Assembly: GCA_946185185.1 (NCBI GenBank)
Contig: CAMHIV010000002.1
Span: 1-40,585, forward strand
Direction of reading: 5' to 3'
Origin: an uncultured Treponema sp.
Lineage (GTDB): Bacteria > Spirochaetota > Spirochaetia > Treponematales > Treponemataceae
DNA: 40,585 nt
Of the stretch, positions 9,810 to 19,097 are shown piece after piece. The translations under genes were made by a program, and so were the position numbers. Under the pieces are notes generated by a model, which was not told the DNA's origin, ran no database searches, and saw only the letters and a list, made by a program, of their open reading frames with translations. The stretch's first letter is position 1. The number at the start of each line of letters is the position of its first letter.

Positions 9810-10016
9810 GAATGCCGAGGTTTTATTGATACTCCATTAAAATTTGCTCCCAGTCGATAAACATTGTGTAAAATCGTGCACTAGTGCACTACATGCTGTT
9901 TGTGGCAAAGGAACTTATGTTCTGTCGCTCCGCGACACCCACAAACAGAATGTTTTTCCACAATGCTCCTCTCCTTCGCGCAAATTTTAAATGATCCTTC
10001 ATAAACCTCGGCATTC
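9810..10016. repeat. Family A intergenic element, copy 1 (inverted-repeat-bounded, MITE-like)
   Basis: Left end GAATGCCGAGGTTT (9810) and right end AAACCTCGGCATTC (10003-10016) are inverted. The similarity extends inward to CATTAAAATTTGC / GCAAATTTTAAATG. Contains the perfect palindrome GTGCACTAGTGCAC (9876-9889). Confidence 0.8.
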
Positions 10017-10095
10017 AACTTATTTACTATATTGTAAAAATAATGTCTGTTTATTGAAAAATCTTTAAGAAAAATGGCATAATAACATAACAATA

Positions 10096-11040
10096 ATGGC
10101 AGATTTAACGAATAAACAAACAGACTCAAAACAATATTCTTCTACTCTTCAAAAGCATCTTTACCGGGAATCGCTTCGGGAAAATAAGGCTCACGGAAAA
10201 AAAAGTTTTCCATTTGTGATGTATCACGGCAGAATTCCTGAATGGCTTGGCGGCTACCCCCTTCACTGGCACAACGAATTTGAAATCATCTTCATAACCT
10301 ACGGGGAAGGAATAATCAATGTACAGGGGAAAAAATATTTTTGCACCAAAGACGACATTATTATTATACCACCGCAGCAAATCCATTCCATTGTCCAGGA
10401 CGGGCAGAAAAAAATTGCCTACTACAATATTCTCTTTGACTTTTCATTCCTGGAAGAAAATCCGGATTCGTTTTGCAGCCGTACTTTTTTTGAAAGATTT
10501 TCGGAAAATACGATTTTAATCACCCCGCACATAAAAAAAGATTCTGAATTGAATGTAAAACTTCTGCCTTTAATCAACAGTCTCATTGAAATGTACGCAG
10601 AAAACTACGGAGACAATGCTCTTTTGATAAAAGCCCGTCTTTTTGAAATCATTCATCACTTGCAAAATCAAATTGTTTCCGTAACAAAAAATTCCAGTTA
10701 CGCAAAAAAGCATTCCCGCCTGAAAAAAGTAATTTCATTTATTCAAGAAAATTTTTCGCGACCAATTTCCATAGAAGAAGCCGCAGAATTAATAAATCTT
10801 TCGCCAAATCGTTTTATGAAAATGTTTAAAGAGCAGACCGGGCTTCCTTTCATTCAATATGTAAACGATTACAGACTGGAGCTTGCGGCCGAATCAATTC
10901 TTCAGGGAACAAAAAGCATTACTCAAATCGCGTTTGAATGCGGCTTTGAAAGCACTTCCTATTTCATAAACCTGTTCCACAAAAAATTCGGCCTAGCTCC
11001 AGTTGCATATCGAAAATCAAAGCTGAATACTACGCAGTAA
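10096..11040 (+). CDS. AraC family transcriptional regulator (cupin sensor plus C-terminal double HTH)
   Basis: PLHWHNEFEIIFITYGEG cupin-type N-terminus, then SIEEAAELINLSPNRFMKMFKEQTGLPFIQYVNDYRLELA and ITQIAFECGFESTSYFINLFHKKFGLAPVAYRK. Confidence 0.93.
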   Translation: MADLTNKQTDSKQYSSTLQKHLYRESLRENKAHGKKSFPFVMYHGRIPEWLGGYPLHWHNEFEIIFITYGEGIINVQGKKYFCTKDDIIIIPPQQIHSIVQDGQKKIAYYNILFDFSFLEENPDSFCSRTFFERFSENTILITPHIKKDSELNVKLLPLINSLIEMYAENYGDNALLIKARLFEIIHHLQNQIVSVTKNSSYAKKHSRLKKVISFIQENFSRPISIEEAAELINLSPNRFMKMFKEQTGLPFIQYVNDYRLELAAESILQGTKSITQIAFECGFESTSYFINLFHKKFGLAPVAYRKSKLNTTQ

Positions 11041-11051
11041 ATCTGATTTTG

Positions 11052-12005
11052 TTAAACTTCTTCACTTTTCGTAAATTTCTGGATAATAATCGGGAAAATC
11101 ACCAGAACAAAAAAGGTTGTGATAAAATATCCGATTAAATTACCCCAGTGGCCACCAAATGGTTTTACAAAAAGAGGATTTATAAAATATGCTTTCCATG
11201 AAAAACAAATACCCGTTCCAACAGCTGTCAAAATAGGTAGATTCTTGTGACCAACAGGAATTTCATAATGAATAAAATGCCGGTCGATAAAAAGTCCTGT
11301 CATAAGAGCCAGAAAACTGCCGCACACCTTAAAAAAGTCATTCTGCATTTTTACAGGATCTACAAGTAATTTTCCGTCGACATAATCCAGCGGATAAGAT
11401 TTTAGCTGAACATAAATAATGGCAAAAACCACAAATAAGATTCCGCCCAAAGTCAGAATATCAGCAAGCTTTTCATTACCATCAGTAAGTTCAGAAATTT
11501 TTCCAACTGCAAAAACCGCGATGACAGAAATTAAAAAGCCGCAAATAACATCCTGCGGTGTATGAACTCCCAAAAAGTTTCGGGAAAAACCAACCAGCAA
11601 AATACAGATTACACACAAAATCGAAATCCATCTTTGCTTTTTATACTGCCAGAGAGCTGCTGTTCCAAGAATAGAAGAAGCTTTATTTGTATGGCCACTC
11701 GGAAAAGAATAACCGGTTGCGGCAGTCTTAGAATCCCCCGCCGGCTGAATTAAATCTGAACGAATCCACGGGCGGTAAGCACACACTGTAAGTTTTGTTA
11801 TTGCATTTACAAGTTCGGAACCAAACATTGCTCCAATAAAACGTTTTCCCCATTCCTTACTGACAGCCCAATAAATTACAAATGGAAGAAAAATCAACAC
11901 ATCCACTGAGATTTTTGAAAATGCATTAAAAATCTCATCAAAAGCACCGCCAGTCATTTCACGCAGTTTCTGCAGTAAAAGCAAATACTGAATATCAGGC
12001 ATCAT
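11052..12005 (-). CDS. PAP2-family membrane phosphatase
   Basis: CAYRPWIRSD, GYSFPSGHTNKASSILG and SRNFLGVHTPQDVICG are the three PAP2 phosphatase motifs. Confidence 0.88.
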   Translation of the reverse strand: MMPDIQYLLLLQKLREMTGGAFDEIFNAFSKISVDVLIFLPFVIYWAVSKEWGKRFIGAMFGSELVNAITKLTVCAYRPWIRSDLIQPAGDSKTAATGYSFPSGHTNKASSILGTAALWQYKKQRWISILCVICILLVGFSRNFLGVHTPQDVICGFLISVIAVFAVGKISELTDGNEKLADILTLGGILFVVFAIIYVQLKSYPLDYVDGKLLVDPVKMQNDFFKVCGSFLALMTGLFIDRHFIHYEIPVGHKNLPILTAVGTGICFSWKAYFINPLFVKPFGGHWGNLIGYFITTFFVLVIFPIIIQKFTKSEEV

Positions 12006-12124
12006 ATACTCTCTCCTTGATTAGTAAGTAATTGATAAAAAATTTATCACAGGTCTACAAGGACTGCAACTTAAATCAACTTTCCATTGTCGCCTTTCCA
12101 TTTAAAATCTGTTATAATTTTTCT

Positions 12125-13924
12125 ATGAGTACAAAAATTCCAAACAGATCAGAGGTTCCAGAAAGCGACAAATGGAACTTGTCTTCAATTTATAAATCAA
12201 ACGATGAATGGGAAGCCGCATTAAAAGAACTCCCTGCACTTACAGAAAAAGTAGTTTCTTTCAAAGGAAAACTTTCCAGTTCAAGCAAAACACTTCTTGA
12301 AGCCCTAAAAGCACTAGAAGCGGCCGAACTCAAAATGGAAACCGTCTATCATTACGCATCTCTTCAGCACGAAGCCGATGAAGATGATTCCCTGGCTACT
12401 GACCGCGATGGCCGGGCAATGATGGCATACACAGAAATGCAGTCCGCACTCAGTTTTATGGATCCGGAACTACTTGCAATTCCGGAAGAAACTTTGCGTA
12501 CCTGGATTTCGGAGCCGGAATACAAAGATTACAAAAAATATGTAGAAAAACTTCTGCACTTTAACAAATACACTTTGAGCGAAAAAGAAGAACGAATTCT
12601 TTCACTTCAGATGCAACCGGGACAAACACCTTCAAATGCATTCAGCGTTCTTGAAAATGTTGACTTGAACAAACAGTTCGGAACAGTCAATGTTGAAGGA
12701 GAAGAAAAGCCTCTTACACAGACAACCTTCACAACACTTTTGAAAAATCAGGACCGCAAAGTCCGTGAAACCGCCTACAAACAGTTCTACAAAAAATTCG
12801 AAGATTTCCAGAATGTAATTTCCGCCCTTTATGCAGGTTCGGTAAATCAGGACGTATTTTCAATGCGTGCCCGCGGATACGATTCTTCTCTCCACCACGC
12901 TCTGTACGGAAACAAAGTTCCGCTCAGCGTTTACCACAATCTGATTGACTGCGTGCACAAAAATCTTGGCACCCTGCACGAATATTACTCTCTACGCAAA
13001 AAAATCCTTGGTCTTTCAGAACTCCGCCACTACGACGTTTACGTTCCGCTGGTAAAATCAGTTGCAATGCACCACACCTACGAAGAATCCGTAGAAATCT
13101 GCCGAAATGCACTTGCCCCTTTGGGAAAAGAATACACCGACCGCCTTTGCAACGGCCTTTTAAATGGATGGGCAGACCGCTACGAAAATGTTGGAAAACG
13201 AAGCGGAGCCTTTTCTAGCGGCGCTTACATCGGCGACCCGTACATCCTCTTAAACTACGATGAAGACGACATTCGCGACGTATTCACAATGGCACACGAA
13301 GGCGGTCACTCAATGCACAGCTGGTATTCCGTGCACAACAATCCGTTCCTTTCGTATGACTACACAATTTTCGAAGCCGAAGTTGCATCAACCTTCAACG
13401 AAGAGCTGGTTTTTGAATATCTTTTGAAAAATGCAAAAACCGAAGACGAAAAGAAATACCTTCTTGCAATGCGTGCCGACGACATTCTAGCCACCCTGCA
13501 CCGTCAGACAATGTTCGCAGAATTCGAACTCAAAACTCATGAATTTGTTGAAAACGGAACTCCATTAACCGCAGAGCTCTTGCGAAAAACCTACCGCGAA
13601 CTTTTGGAGCTTTATTTTGGTCCGGAAATGCATTTTGAAGAAAACAGCGACATGGAAGGTCTTCGAATCCCTCACTTCTACACAGCCTTTTATGTTTACA
13701 AATATGCAACCGGAATTTCTGCCGCACTCGCACTTGCAAAACGCGTAACCACCGGCGGCGAAAAAGAGCGTAACGACTATTTTGAATTCCTTAAGTCAGG
13801 AGGCAGCCGCTACCCTATCGAAAGTCTGCGCGTGGCAGGCGTGGATATGGAAAGCACAGAACCAGTTCAGGCTGCTTGTGATACTTTCAAAGAAATCGTA
13901 GAACAGCTTAAGAAAATGTTCTAA
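12125..13924 (+). CDS. pepF: Oligoendopeptidase F (M3 family)
   Basis: Zinc motif FTMAHEGGHSMHSW, and the characteristic N-terminus IPNRSEVPESDKWNLSSIYKSNDEWE. Start ATG 12125 preferred over 12032. Confidence 0.93.
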   Translation: MSTKIPNRSEVPESDKWNLSSIYKSNDEWEAALKELPALTEKVVSFKGKLSSSSKTLLEALKALEAAELKMETVYHYASLQHEADEDDSLATDRDGRAMMAYTEMQSALSFMDPELLAIPEETLRTWISEPEYKDYKKYVEKLLHFNKYTLSEKEERILSLQMQPGQTPSNAFSVLENVDLNKQFGTVNVEGEEKPLTQTTFTTLLKNQDRKVRETAYKQFYKKFEDFQNVISALYAGSVNQDVFSMRARGYDSSLHHALYGNKVPLSVYHNLIDCVHKNLGTLHEYYSLRKKILGLSELRHYDVYVPLVKSVAMHHTYEESVEICRNALAPLGKEYTDRLCNGLLNGWADRYENVGKRSGAFSSGAYIGDPYILLNYDEDDIRDVFTMAHEGGHSMHSWYSVHNNPFLSYDYTIFEAEVASTFNEELVFEYLLKNAKTEDEKKYLLAMRADDILATLHRQTMFAEFELKTHEFVENGTPLTAELLRKTYRELLELYFGPEMHFEENSDMEGLRIPHFYTAFYVYKYATGISAALALAKRVTTGGEKERNDYFEFLKSGGSRYPIESLRVAGVDMESTEPVQAACDTFKEIVEQLKKMF

Positions 13925-13935
13925 AAATTTATTCT

Positions 13936-14022
13936 GGATTTGGGCGCAAATGCATTTGCAACGGCACTTCCGCAGCCCGCCAACGCTCGGTCTTTGTTCG
14001 TCGCAAAGCTCCGCCCAAATCC
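13936..14022. repeat. Family C GC-rich intergenic element, copy 1
   Basis: Bounded by GGATTTGGGCG (13936-13946) and CGCCCAAATCC (14012-14022). The minus strand carries AGACCGAGCGTTGGCGGGCTGCGGAA, matching the copy at 38621. Internal 14-nt palindrome GCAAATGCATTTGC. Confidence 0.7.
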
Positions 14023-14072
14023 TTGCCTTCGGCAACTGCTCCAGCACCGCGCAGCATCATTGAGTGGACCCA

Positions 14073-14120
14073 GAGCCTGTCGAAGGGCTTGTCGAAGGGC
14101 TTGTCGAAGGGCTTGTCGAA
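14073..14120. repeat. Short tandem repeat, four 12-bp units (GRGCYTGTCGAA)
   Basis: GAGCCTGTCGAA then three copies of GGGCTTGTCGAA, at 14073, 14085, 14097 and 14109. Confidence 0.9.
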
Positions 14121-14131
14121 ATAACGTCCTT

Positions 14132-14158
14132 CGGTGGTTTCGAGAGCCTCAACCACCG
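14132..14158. repeat. Family B hairpin (conserved loop, variable stem)
   Basis: CGGTGGTT-TCGAGAGCCTC-AACCACCG: perfect 8-bp stem with an 11-nt loop. Confidence 0.7.
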
Positions 14159-14184
14159 ACAGTATCGCAGCATTATTTTCAGAG

Positions 14185-16380
14185 TTAAAGTTCTATTCCT
14201 TTTTCAAGTTCTTCAATTCCAACAGTCTTTTTAGAACCATTCGGAAGTTCAATTGTAAGTTTTGCAGGAATAAAATCGGCCTTTTCATTTACACTGGCTT
14301 TAAGATTTCTACCTTTCAAAACAAAGTGAACTTCACCAAATTCTCCGTTCTTGTATTTTTCTGTTACACCGTCATCGTTATAGAGCACGAATGAAGATTC
14401 TTTTCCACTTTCAGACGGGAACACAAGAACAGAAAGTTCATCATTTTTCTGTTCAGGAATAATTGCACCTTCCTTTACATAAACAGGAATCTTTTCAAGA
14501 CTTGTTTTTACGGTAATTTCTTTTCCGTTTCCGGCATTTACTTTTTCATGAGTAAAGAAGTCGTACCAGATTCCTTTTGGCAGATACAAGGTTCGTTCTG
14601 TTGTTGCACTTGCCTCTTTTGTAACCGGCGCTACAAGAATGCTGTCACCAAACATATACTGACTTTCAATATAATTTACAGGTGTAGATTCATCTTCATA
14701 GAACATAGGGCGCATCATTGGAATTCCGCTCATAGTCTGTCGCGCAGTTGAATAAATGTACGGCAAAAGTCGTGTACGAATACGAATAAAGTTTGTAACA
14801 ATTTCCCGCTCTTTATCCGGGAATGCATAAGGTTCGCGAGAACCTGTTCCATGTGCACGATGAATAGGAGTAAATGCGCCGAACTGCTGCCAGCGCACAT
14901 AAAGTTCTGCCGGCGAAACATTCTGCACAAAGCCTCCGACATCACTTCCCCAATAAGGAAGTCCGCTAAGACCGGCATTAATTCCATAAGCAATCTGATT
15001 TCCAAGTGCAGGCCATGAAACACTAACGTCGCCAGACCAAACAGAGACATTAAATTTTCCACTTCCGGTTCCGGCAGAACGGCTCATAATAAAAAGTCTG
15101 TGCTCAGGCTTAATCTTGTGAACACCTTCAAAAAGCGCCTTAGACCAGTAAAAATTGTAATAGTTATGGAAATCCTGTTCAGCATACTTTCCGTATTTCA
15201 AATCTTCAGGAACTTTTTCCGGTTCTCCCAAATCAGTCCAGAAACCTTCGATTCCGGAATCAAGCATTAATGAATATTTTTTACCCATGAAATCACTTGC
15301 TTTTTTTCCAAGCGGATTAAAAATTCCGGAAAGCTTATCATCAAGACACCACCAGTCGTGCCAGAGTTTAATTTTTCCTTTTGAATCCTTACACAAAAGG
15401 CCGGCAGATTTTAATTCACTAAAATTCGCACATTGATCTGTAAAAAATGGTTCAGTAATTGTAATAAGTTTGATTCCGTCCTGTTCAAGGCGCTCATCCA
15501 TTTTTTTGTAATCAGCAAAAGAATCACTAGTCCAGTAAATGTCTCCCATTTTTTTAAACCAGTACAAATCCAAAACAACAGCAGAAAGCGGAATATCGTG
15601 TTTCTTAAAATCATCTGCCAGGTCAATAACTTCCTGAGCAGATTTATATCCGTATTTTGACTGAATATAACCGTAAGCCCAGCGCGGCATCATGCAGGAA
15701 GTTTCAGTTTCTGCGTAAAACTTCTGCACCCCTTCCATTGGATTTGAATCCTGGCGGACATAATTTTCAATTCGGAAATACTCGCTTCTATAAACCTGAG
15801 CATCTTCCCCATCCTGAAAATAAATTTTATCCCGGCCGTTAGCGTTATAAAAAACACTTGTTCCTTCATTTGTCACATAAAATGGAATAAAAACGTATGC
15901 ATGGTCGCCATATTTTGATTCATTATAAATTGTAAACGACTGATTACGAAGACTAACCTTGCGGCTTGCTTCGCCGAATCCATAAAATTCTGTTGCTGTA
16001 TTCCAGGTACGGATTTCGCGAAGAAGCTTTTTGTCTTCACGGAATGTTGAAGAATAAATCTGCTTTCCATTATATGAAAGTTCATATCCGTTTGCATTTA
16101 CGACAATCGAGTAGCCGTTCCAGTCGTATGCGCCGGAATCATTTTTTACAAAATCAGAATCCGCCGCCTTGCGCTTAAGTTCAAATTCTTTTGCCGGAGC
16201 CTTAGCCCTTCCGCCGGTTCCCAAAGATTCAAACCGAACCGAACCGTCTTCACAGCCTTCAAAAATCAGCGTAACGCCATTTTCCAAAGCCAGTTTAGTT
16301 AAAGCAGAAATATTTGCCGAAGCCAGGCAAAACAAAAATCCTAAAAATATAATTTTTCTAAAAATAGTTTTTACTTTCAT
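14185..16380 (-). CDS. Secreted glycoside hydrolase family 31 protein (alpha-glucosidase/alpha-xylosidase-like)
   Basis: Signal peptide MKVKTIFRKIIFLGFLFCLASANISA, then GFWTDLGEPEKVPED, LFIMSRSAGTGSGKF and SVWSGDVSVSWPAL, consistent with GH31. Confidence 0.9.
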   Translation of the reverse strand: MKVKTIFRKIIFLGFLFCLASANISALTKLALENGVTLIFEGCEDGSVRFESLGTGGRAKAPAKEFELKRKAADSDFVKNDSGAYDWNGYSIVVNANGYELSYNGKQIYSSTFREDKKLLREIRTWNTATEFYGFGEASRKVSLRNQSFTIYNESKYGDHAYVFIPFYVTNEGTSVFYNANGRDKIYFQDGEDAQVYRSEYFRIENYVRQDSNPMEGVQKFYAETETSCMMPRWAYGYIQSKYGYKSAQEVIDLADDFKKHDIPLSAVVLDLYWFKKMGDIYWTSDSFADYKKMDERLEQDGIKLITITEPFFTDQCANFSELKSAGLLCKDSKGKIKLWHDWWCLDDKLSGIFNPLGKKASDFMGKKYSLMLDSGIEGFWTDLGEPEKVPEDLKYGKYAEQDFHNYYNFYWSKALFEGVHKIKPEHRLFIMSRSAGTGSGKFNVSVWSGDVSVSWPALGNQIAYGINAGLSGLPYWGSDVGGFVQNVSPAELYVRWQQFGAFTPIHRAHGTGSREPYAFPDKEREIVTNFIRIRTRLLPYIYSTARQTMSGIPMMRPMFYEDESTPVNYIESQYMFGDSILVAPVTKEASATTERTLYLPKGIWYDFFTHEKVNAGNGKEITVKTSLEKIPVYVKEGAIIPEQKNDELSVLVFPSESGKESSFVLYNDDGVTEKYKNGEFGEVHFVLKGRNLKASVNEKADFIPAKLTIELPNGSKKTVGIEELEKGIEL

Positions 16381-16421
16381 AGCATGTATTCTAGCATAAT
16401 TTCTAACAAAGTCCAGTATTT

Positions 16422-16444
16422 TAGTAGTACTTTTTGTACTACCT
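16422..16444. promoter_or_regulatory. Inverted repeat in the GH31/nrdG divergent intergenic region
   Basis: TAGTAGTAC-TTTTT-GTACTACCTA stem-loop about 40-65 bp upstream of the GH31 start. Its function cannot be told from sequence. Confidence 0.4.
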
Positions 16445-16507
16445 AGTGTTAAAACTCGACATTTTCTATCGAAATCGCATAAAATACAAATATCTTATTA
16501 CCCATAT

Positions 16508-16634
16508 TTTCGAGTTAGAAGATTCTTCATCAAAATTGGCTACCAGTCGCAAAACGATGATGTAAAAACGTGCACTAGCGCACTACATGCTGATTGTTGT
16601 AAAGTAACTATTTATAATTCTTAATAACTCGAAA
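16508..16634. repeat. Family A intergenic element, copy 2
   Basis: Terminal inverted repeat TTTCGAGTTA (16508-16517)/TAACTCGAAA (16625-16634). Core ...AAAATTGGCTACCAGTCG-N20-GTGCACTAGCGCAC-TACATGCTGATTGTTGTAAAGTAACT aligns with copies 1 and 3. Confidence 0.72.
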
Positions 16635-16668
16635 TTACGTCTACTAGATTTATTATCGAGGCCAAAAT

Positions 16669-17175
16669 ATGTATTACGGAAATATAAAAAGATTTGATGT
16701 AGCCGACGGAGAAGGTGTTCGGGTTTCACTGTTTGTTTCCGGATGCAGAAACTGTTGTCCAGGATGCTTTCAGCCGGAAACCTGGAAATTTGACTTTGGA
16801 AAAGAATTTACCAAAGATACCGAAGAAGAAATCATAGAAGCCTTAAAACCCCGCCACATTCAGGGATTAAGTGTTTTGGGTGGCGAACCATTTGAAGAAG
16901 AAAACCAGGCCGTCCTTGCCCCCTTTTTGGAAAAAATCAAAGCAACCTTCCCTAAAAAAGATATCTGGTGCTGGACAGGCTATGTTCTAGACCGCGACTT
17001 ACAGGAAGGCGGAAGAAAACACACCGAATACACAGACAGAATTCTAAAATGCCTTGATGTCCTTGTGGATGGCCCTTTTGTCCTCGCCAAACGAAACCTC
17101 ATGCTGAAATTCCGAGGCAGTGAAAATCAGCGGCTTCTGCGATTAAAAGACGGTGTTGTTGTTGCGGTGGAATAA
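16669..17175 (+). CDS. nrdG: Anaerobic ribonucleoside-triphosphate reductase activating protein (radical SAM)
   Basis: VSLFVSGCRNCCPGCFQPETWKFDFG with the CxxxCCxGC-type radical SAM cluster, and GLSVLGGEPFEEEN. Confidence 0.92.
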   Translation: MYYGNIKRFDVADGEGVRVSLFVSGCRNCCPGCFQPETWKFDFGKEFTKDTEEEIIEALKPRHIQGLSVLGGEPFEEENQAVLAPFLEKIKATFPKKDIWCWTGYVLDRDLQEGGRKHTEYTDRILKCLDVLVDGPFVLAKRNLMLKFRGSENQRLLRLKDGVVVAVE

Positions 17176-17301
17176 AAGAGAGAACCTCTTTAATTCAGCT
17201 ATACTTCACTCGTGCGAAGTATTCACATTTTTTAAACAAAAAAAAATATTAAAGATTCCCCTTTTTCCTTCCGATACTTGTAGTAAGAAGTTAGTTTTTT
17301 T

Positions 17302-18324
17302 ATGGAGAATTTTATGAAAAAAGGTGAATTTTATAGTTTGATGAAGAAAGTTCCTAAAGCAGAAATTCATCTTCATATAGAAGCTGTTCCTACGATTGAG
17401 TCAATTAAAGCACTTTATAAAAAATCAAATGGAAAAGAAATGTCTGATGAAGAAATCACAAAGCTTTTTACATATGACGATTTGAATGGATTTATTCAGG
17501 CGTTCCTTCAGGTTCAGGCTTTGTATACTTCGGTAGAAGACTTTGACTATATTTTTAATGACCTTGCAACTTATTTGAACGACAACGGAATTGTTTATGC
17601 AGAAGCTTTCTTTGCACCAACTTCATTCCTTAAACATGGATTCAAATATGAAGACATGGTTCGCATTTTTGACCGCAAAATTGCAGAAATCAAAGAAAAA
17701 TACGGAATCACAGTAAAACTTCTCATGGACGTTAGCCGCACATTTGGCTTGGAAAACGCCATGAATAACTACAACCTTTTGAAACAGTTCCCAAGTGAAA
17801 ATATCATCGGAATCGGACTTGGCGGAGCAGAAAGCAAAGGCCCAGCGAAAGATTATGGTCCGGTTTATGACCTTGCAGTAAAAGATGGATACAAGGTAGT
17901 AGCTCATGCCGGAGAAGATGTAGGACCAGAATCAATTTGGGATGCATTGAATTATTGCCATGTTTCCCGCGTAGGCCACTGTATCAGTGCAATTCAGGAT
18001 GAAAAACTCATGCAGAAGCTCAAGGACGACAGCATTGTTCTTGAAGTTTGCCCTACAAGTAATGTATTTACAAAGAAATTTGTAAAATCAATCAAAGAAC
18101 ACCCTATTACAGAATTTTTCAAAAAAGGACTCTTTGTAACAGTTAACACAGATGACCCAGTATTCTTCAAAGTTTCACTTATCGACGAATACTGGAAGCT
18201 TCACCACGAAGCCGGCTGGACAATGGACGAAATCAAAGCCCTGGTAAAGAACGGTTTCAACGCACTTTTTGCAAGTGATGAAGTAAAGGCCGATTGGTGT
18301 GCAAAGGTTGACGCTGCATTCTAA
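17302..18324 (+). CDS. add: Adenosine deaminase
   Basis: KAEIHLHIEAVPTIESI, VAHAGEDVGPESIWDAL, RVGHCISAIQD, LEVCPTSN and PVFFKVSLIDEY. The start could be 17302 or 17314. Confidence 0.88.
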   Translation: MENFMKKGEFYSLMKKVPKAEIHLHIEAVPTIESIKALYKKSNGKEMSDEEITKLFTYDDLNGFIQAFLQVQALYTSVEDFDYIFNDLATYLNDNGIVYAEAFFAPTSFLKHGFKYEDMVRIFDRKIAEIKEKYGITVKLLMDVSRTFGLENAMNNYNLLKQFPSENIIGIGLGGAESKGPAKDYGPVYDLAVKDGYKVVAHAGEDVGPESIWDALNYCHVSRVGHCISAIQDEKLMQKLKDDSIVLEVCPTSNVFTKKFVKSIKEHPITEFFKKGLFVTVNTDDPVFFKVSLIDEYWKLHHEAGWTMDEIKALVKNGFNALFASDEVKADWCAKVDAAF

Positions 18325-19094
18325 TGACCAACATCGAAAAATATTACAATAAGTTCAACGAAGATCACAGATTGACTACACGACATGGCATTGTTGAAAT
18401 GTCGTGCACAATGCATCACATCGAAAAACTGATTAACGGGCGTACCGGGCTTGAAATAGCAGATATTGGCTGCGGAACCGGTCGTTATTCAATCGAACTA
18501 TGCCACAAAGGACACAATTTAACTGCAGTTGAATTAGTAAAACGCAATCTGGAAGTTCTGCGTTCAAAGCACGAAAAAATTAAAACCTGGCAGGGAAATG
18601 CTCTGGATCTTCACTTTCTTGAAGAAAATCGATTCGACATTACTCTATGTTTTGGACCGATGTATCACCTTCACACAGAAGAAGAACGGCTTTGCGTTTT
18701 GGAACAGCTTAAAAGAATCACAAAACCCGGCGGAATAATTTTCATTGCCTACATAATGAATGAAAATGCCATTATCCGTTACTGTTTCGGCGAAAACAAA
18801 ATCAACGAATGCATCAAAAACGGCTGGCTCACAGAAGATTTTCACACAATTACTCAGCCAGAAGATTTATACAGCTATGTCCGCCTTGAAGACATAAACG
18901 CCATTCAGCAAAAAAGTGGCCTTTCCCGCATAAAAATCTTCAACCAGGAAGGCGCCGCCGACTACATGCGCCGCGAATTAAATGCCATGGACGAAGAAAC
19001 ATTCCGCCACTTCATAGACTACACCATCGCCATCAGCGAACGCCCCGAACTCCTGGGCGCCGGCACCCATATCGTCGATGTACTGCAAAGATAG
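18324..19094 (+). CDS. Class I SAM-dependent methyltransferase
   Basis: Motif I GLEIADIGCGTGRYSIEL, then LCFGPMYHL and KPGGIIFIAY. ATG overlaps the add stop codon (TAATG). Confidence 0.88.
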   Translation: MTNIEKYYNKFNEDHRLTTRHGIVEMSCTMHHIEKLINGRTGLEIADIGCGTGRYSIELCHKGHNLTAVELVKRNLEVLRSKHEKIKTWQGNALDLHFLEENRFDITLCFGPMYHLHTEEERLCVLEQLKRITKPGGIIFIAYIMNENAIIRYCFGENKINECIKNGWLTEDFHTITQPEDLYSYVRLEDINAIQQKSGLSRIKIFNQEGAADYMRRELNAMDEETFRHFIDYTIAISERPELLGAGTHIVDVLQR

Positions 19095-19097
19095 TTT

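Noticed and set aside
9881-10129. 82-aa minus-strand ORF between AAC(3) and AraC
   Set aside because: Falls mostly inside the Family A repeat and overlaps the AraC start. No protein-like features.
14073-14120. Possible CRISPR-like array
   Set aside because: Units are 12 bp with no spacers, so it is a simple tandem repeat.
13929-14188. Short ORFs encoding DKPFDKPFDKPFD and RRACRRACRRACR repeats
   Set aside because: These come from translating the 12-bp tandem repeat and the Family C element. No start context or domain support.
17201-17222. ATACTTC-ACTCGTGC-GAAGTAT hairpin after nrdG
   Set aside because: Could be a weak terminator, but the stem is short and AT-rich and the T tract is 6 nt away. 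Not strong enough to call.
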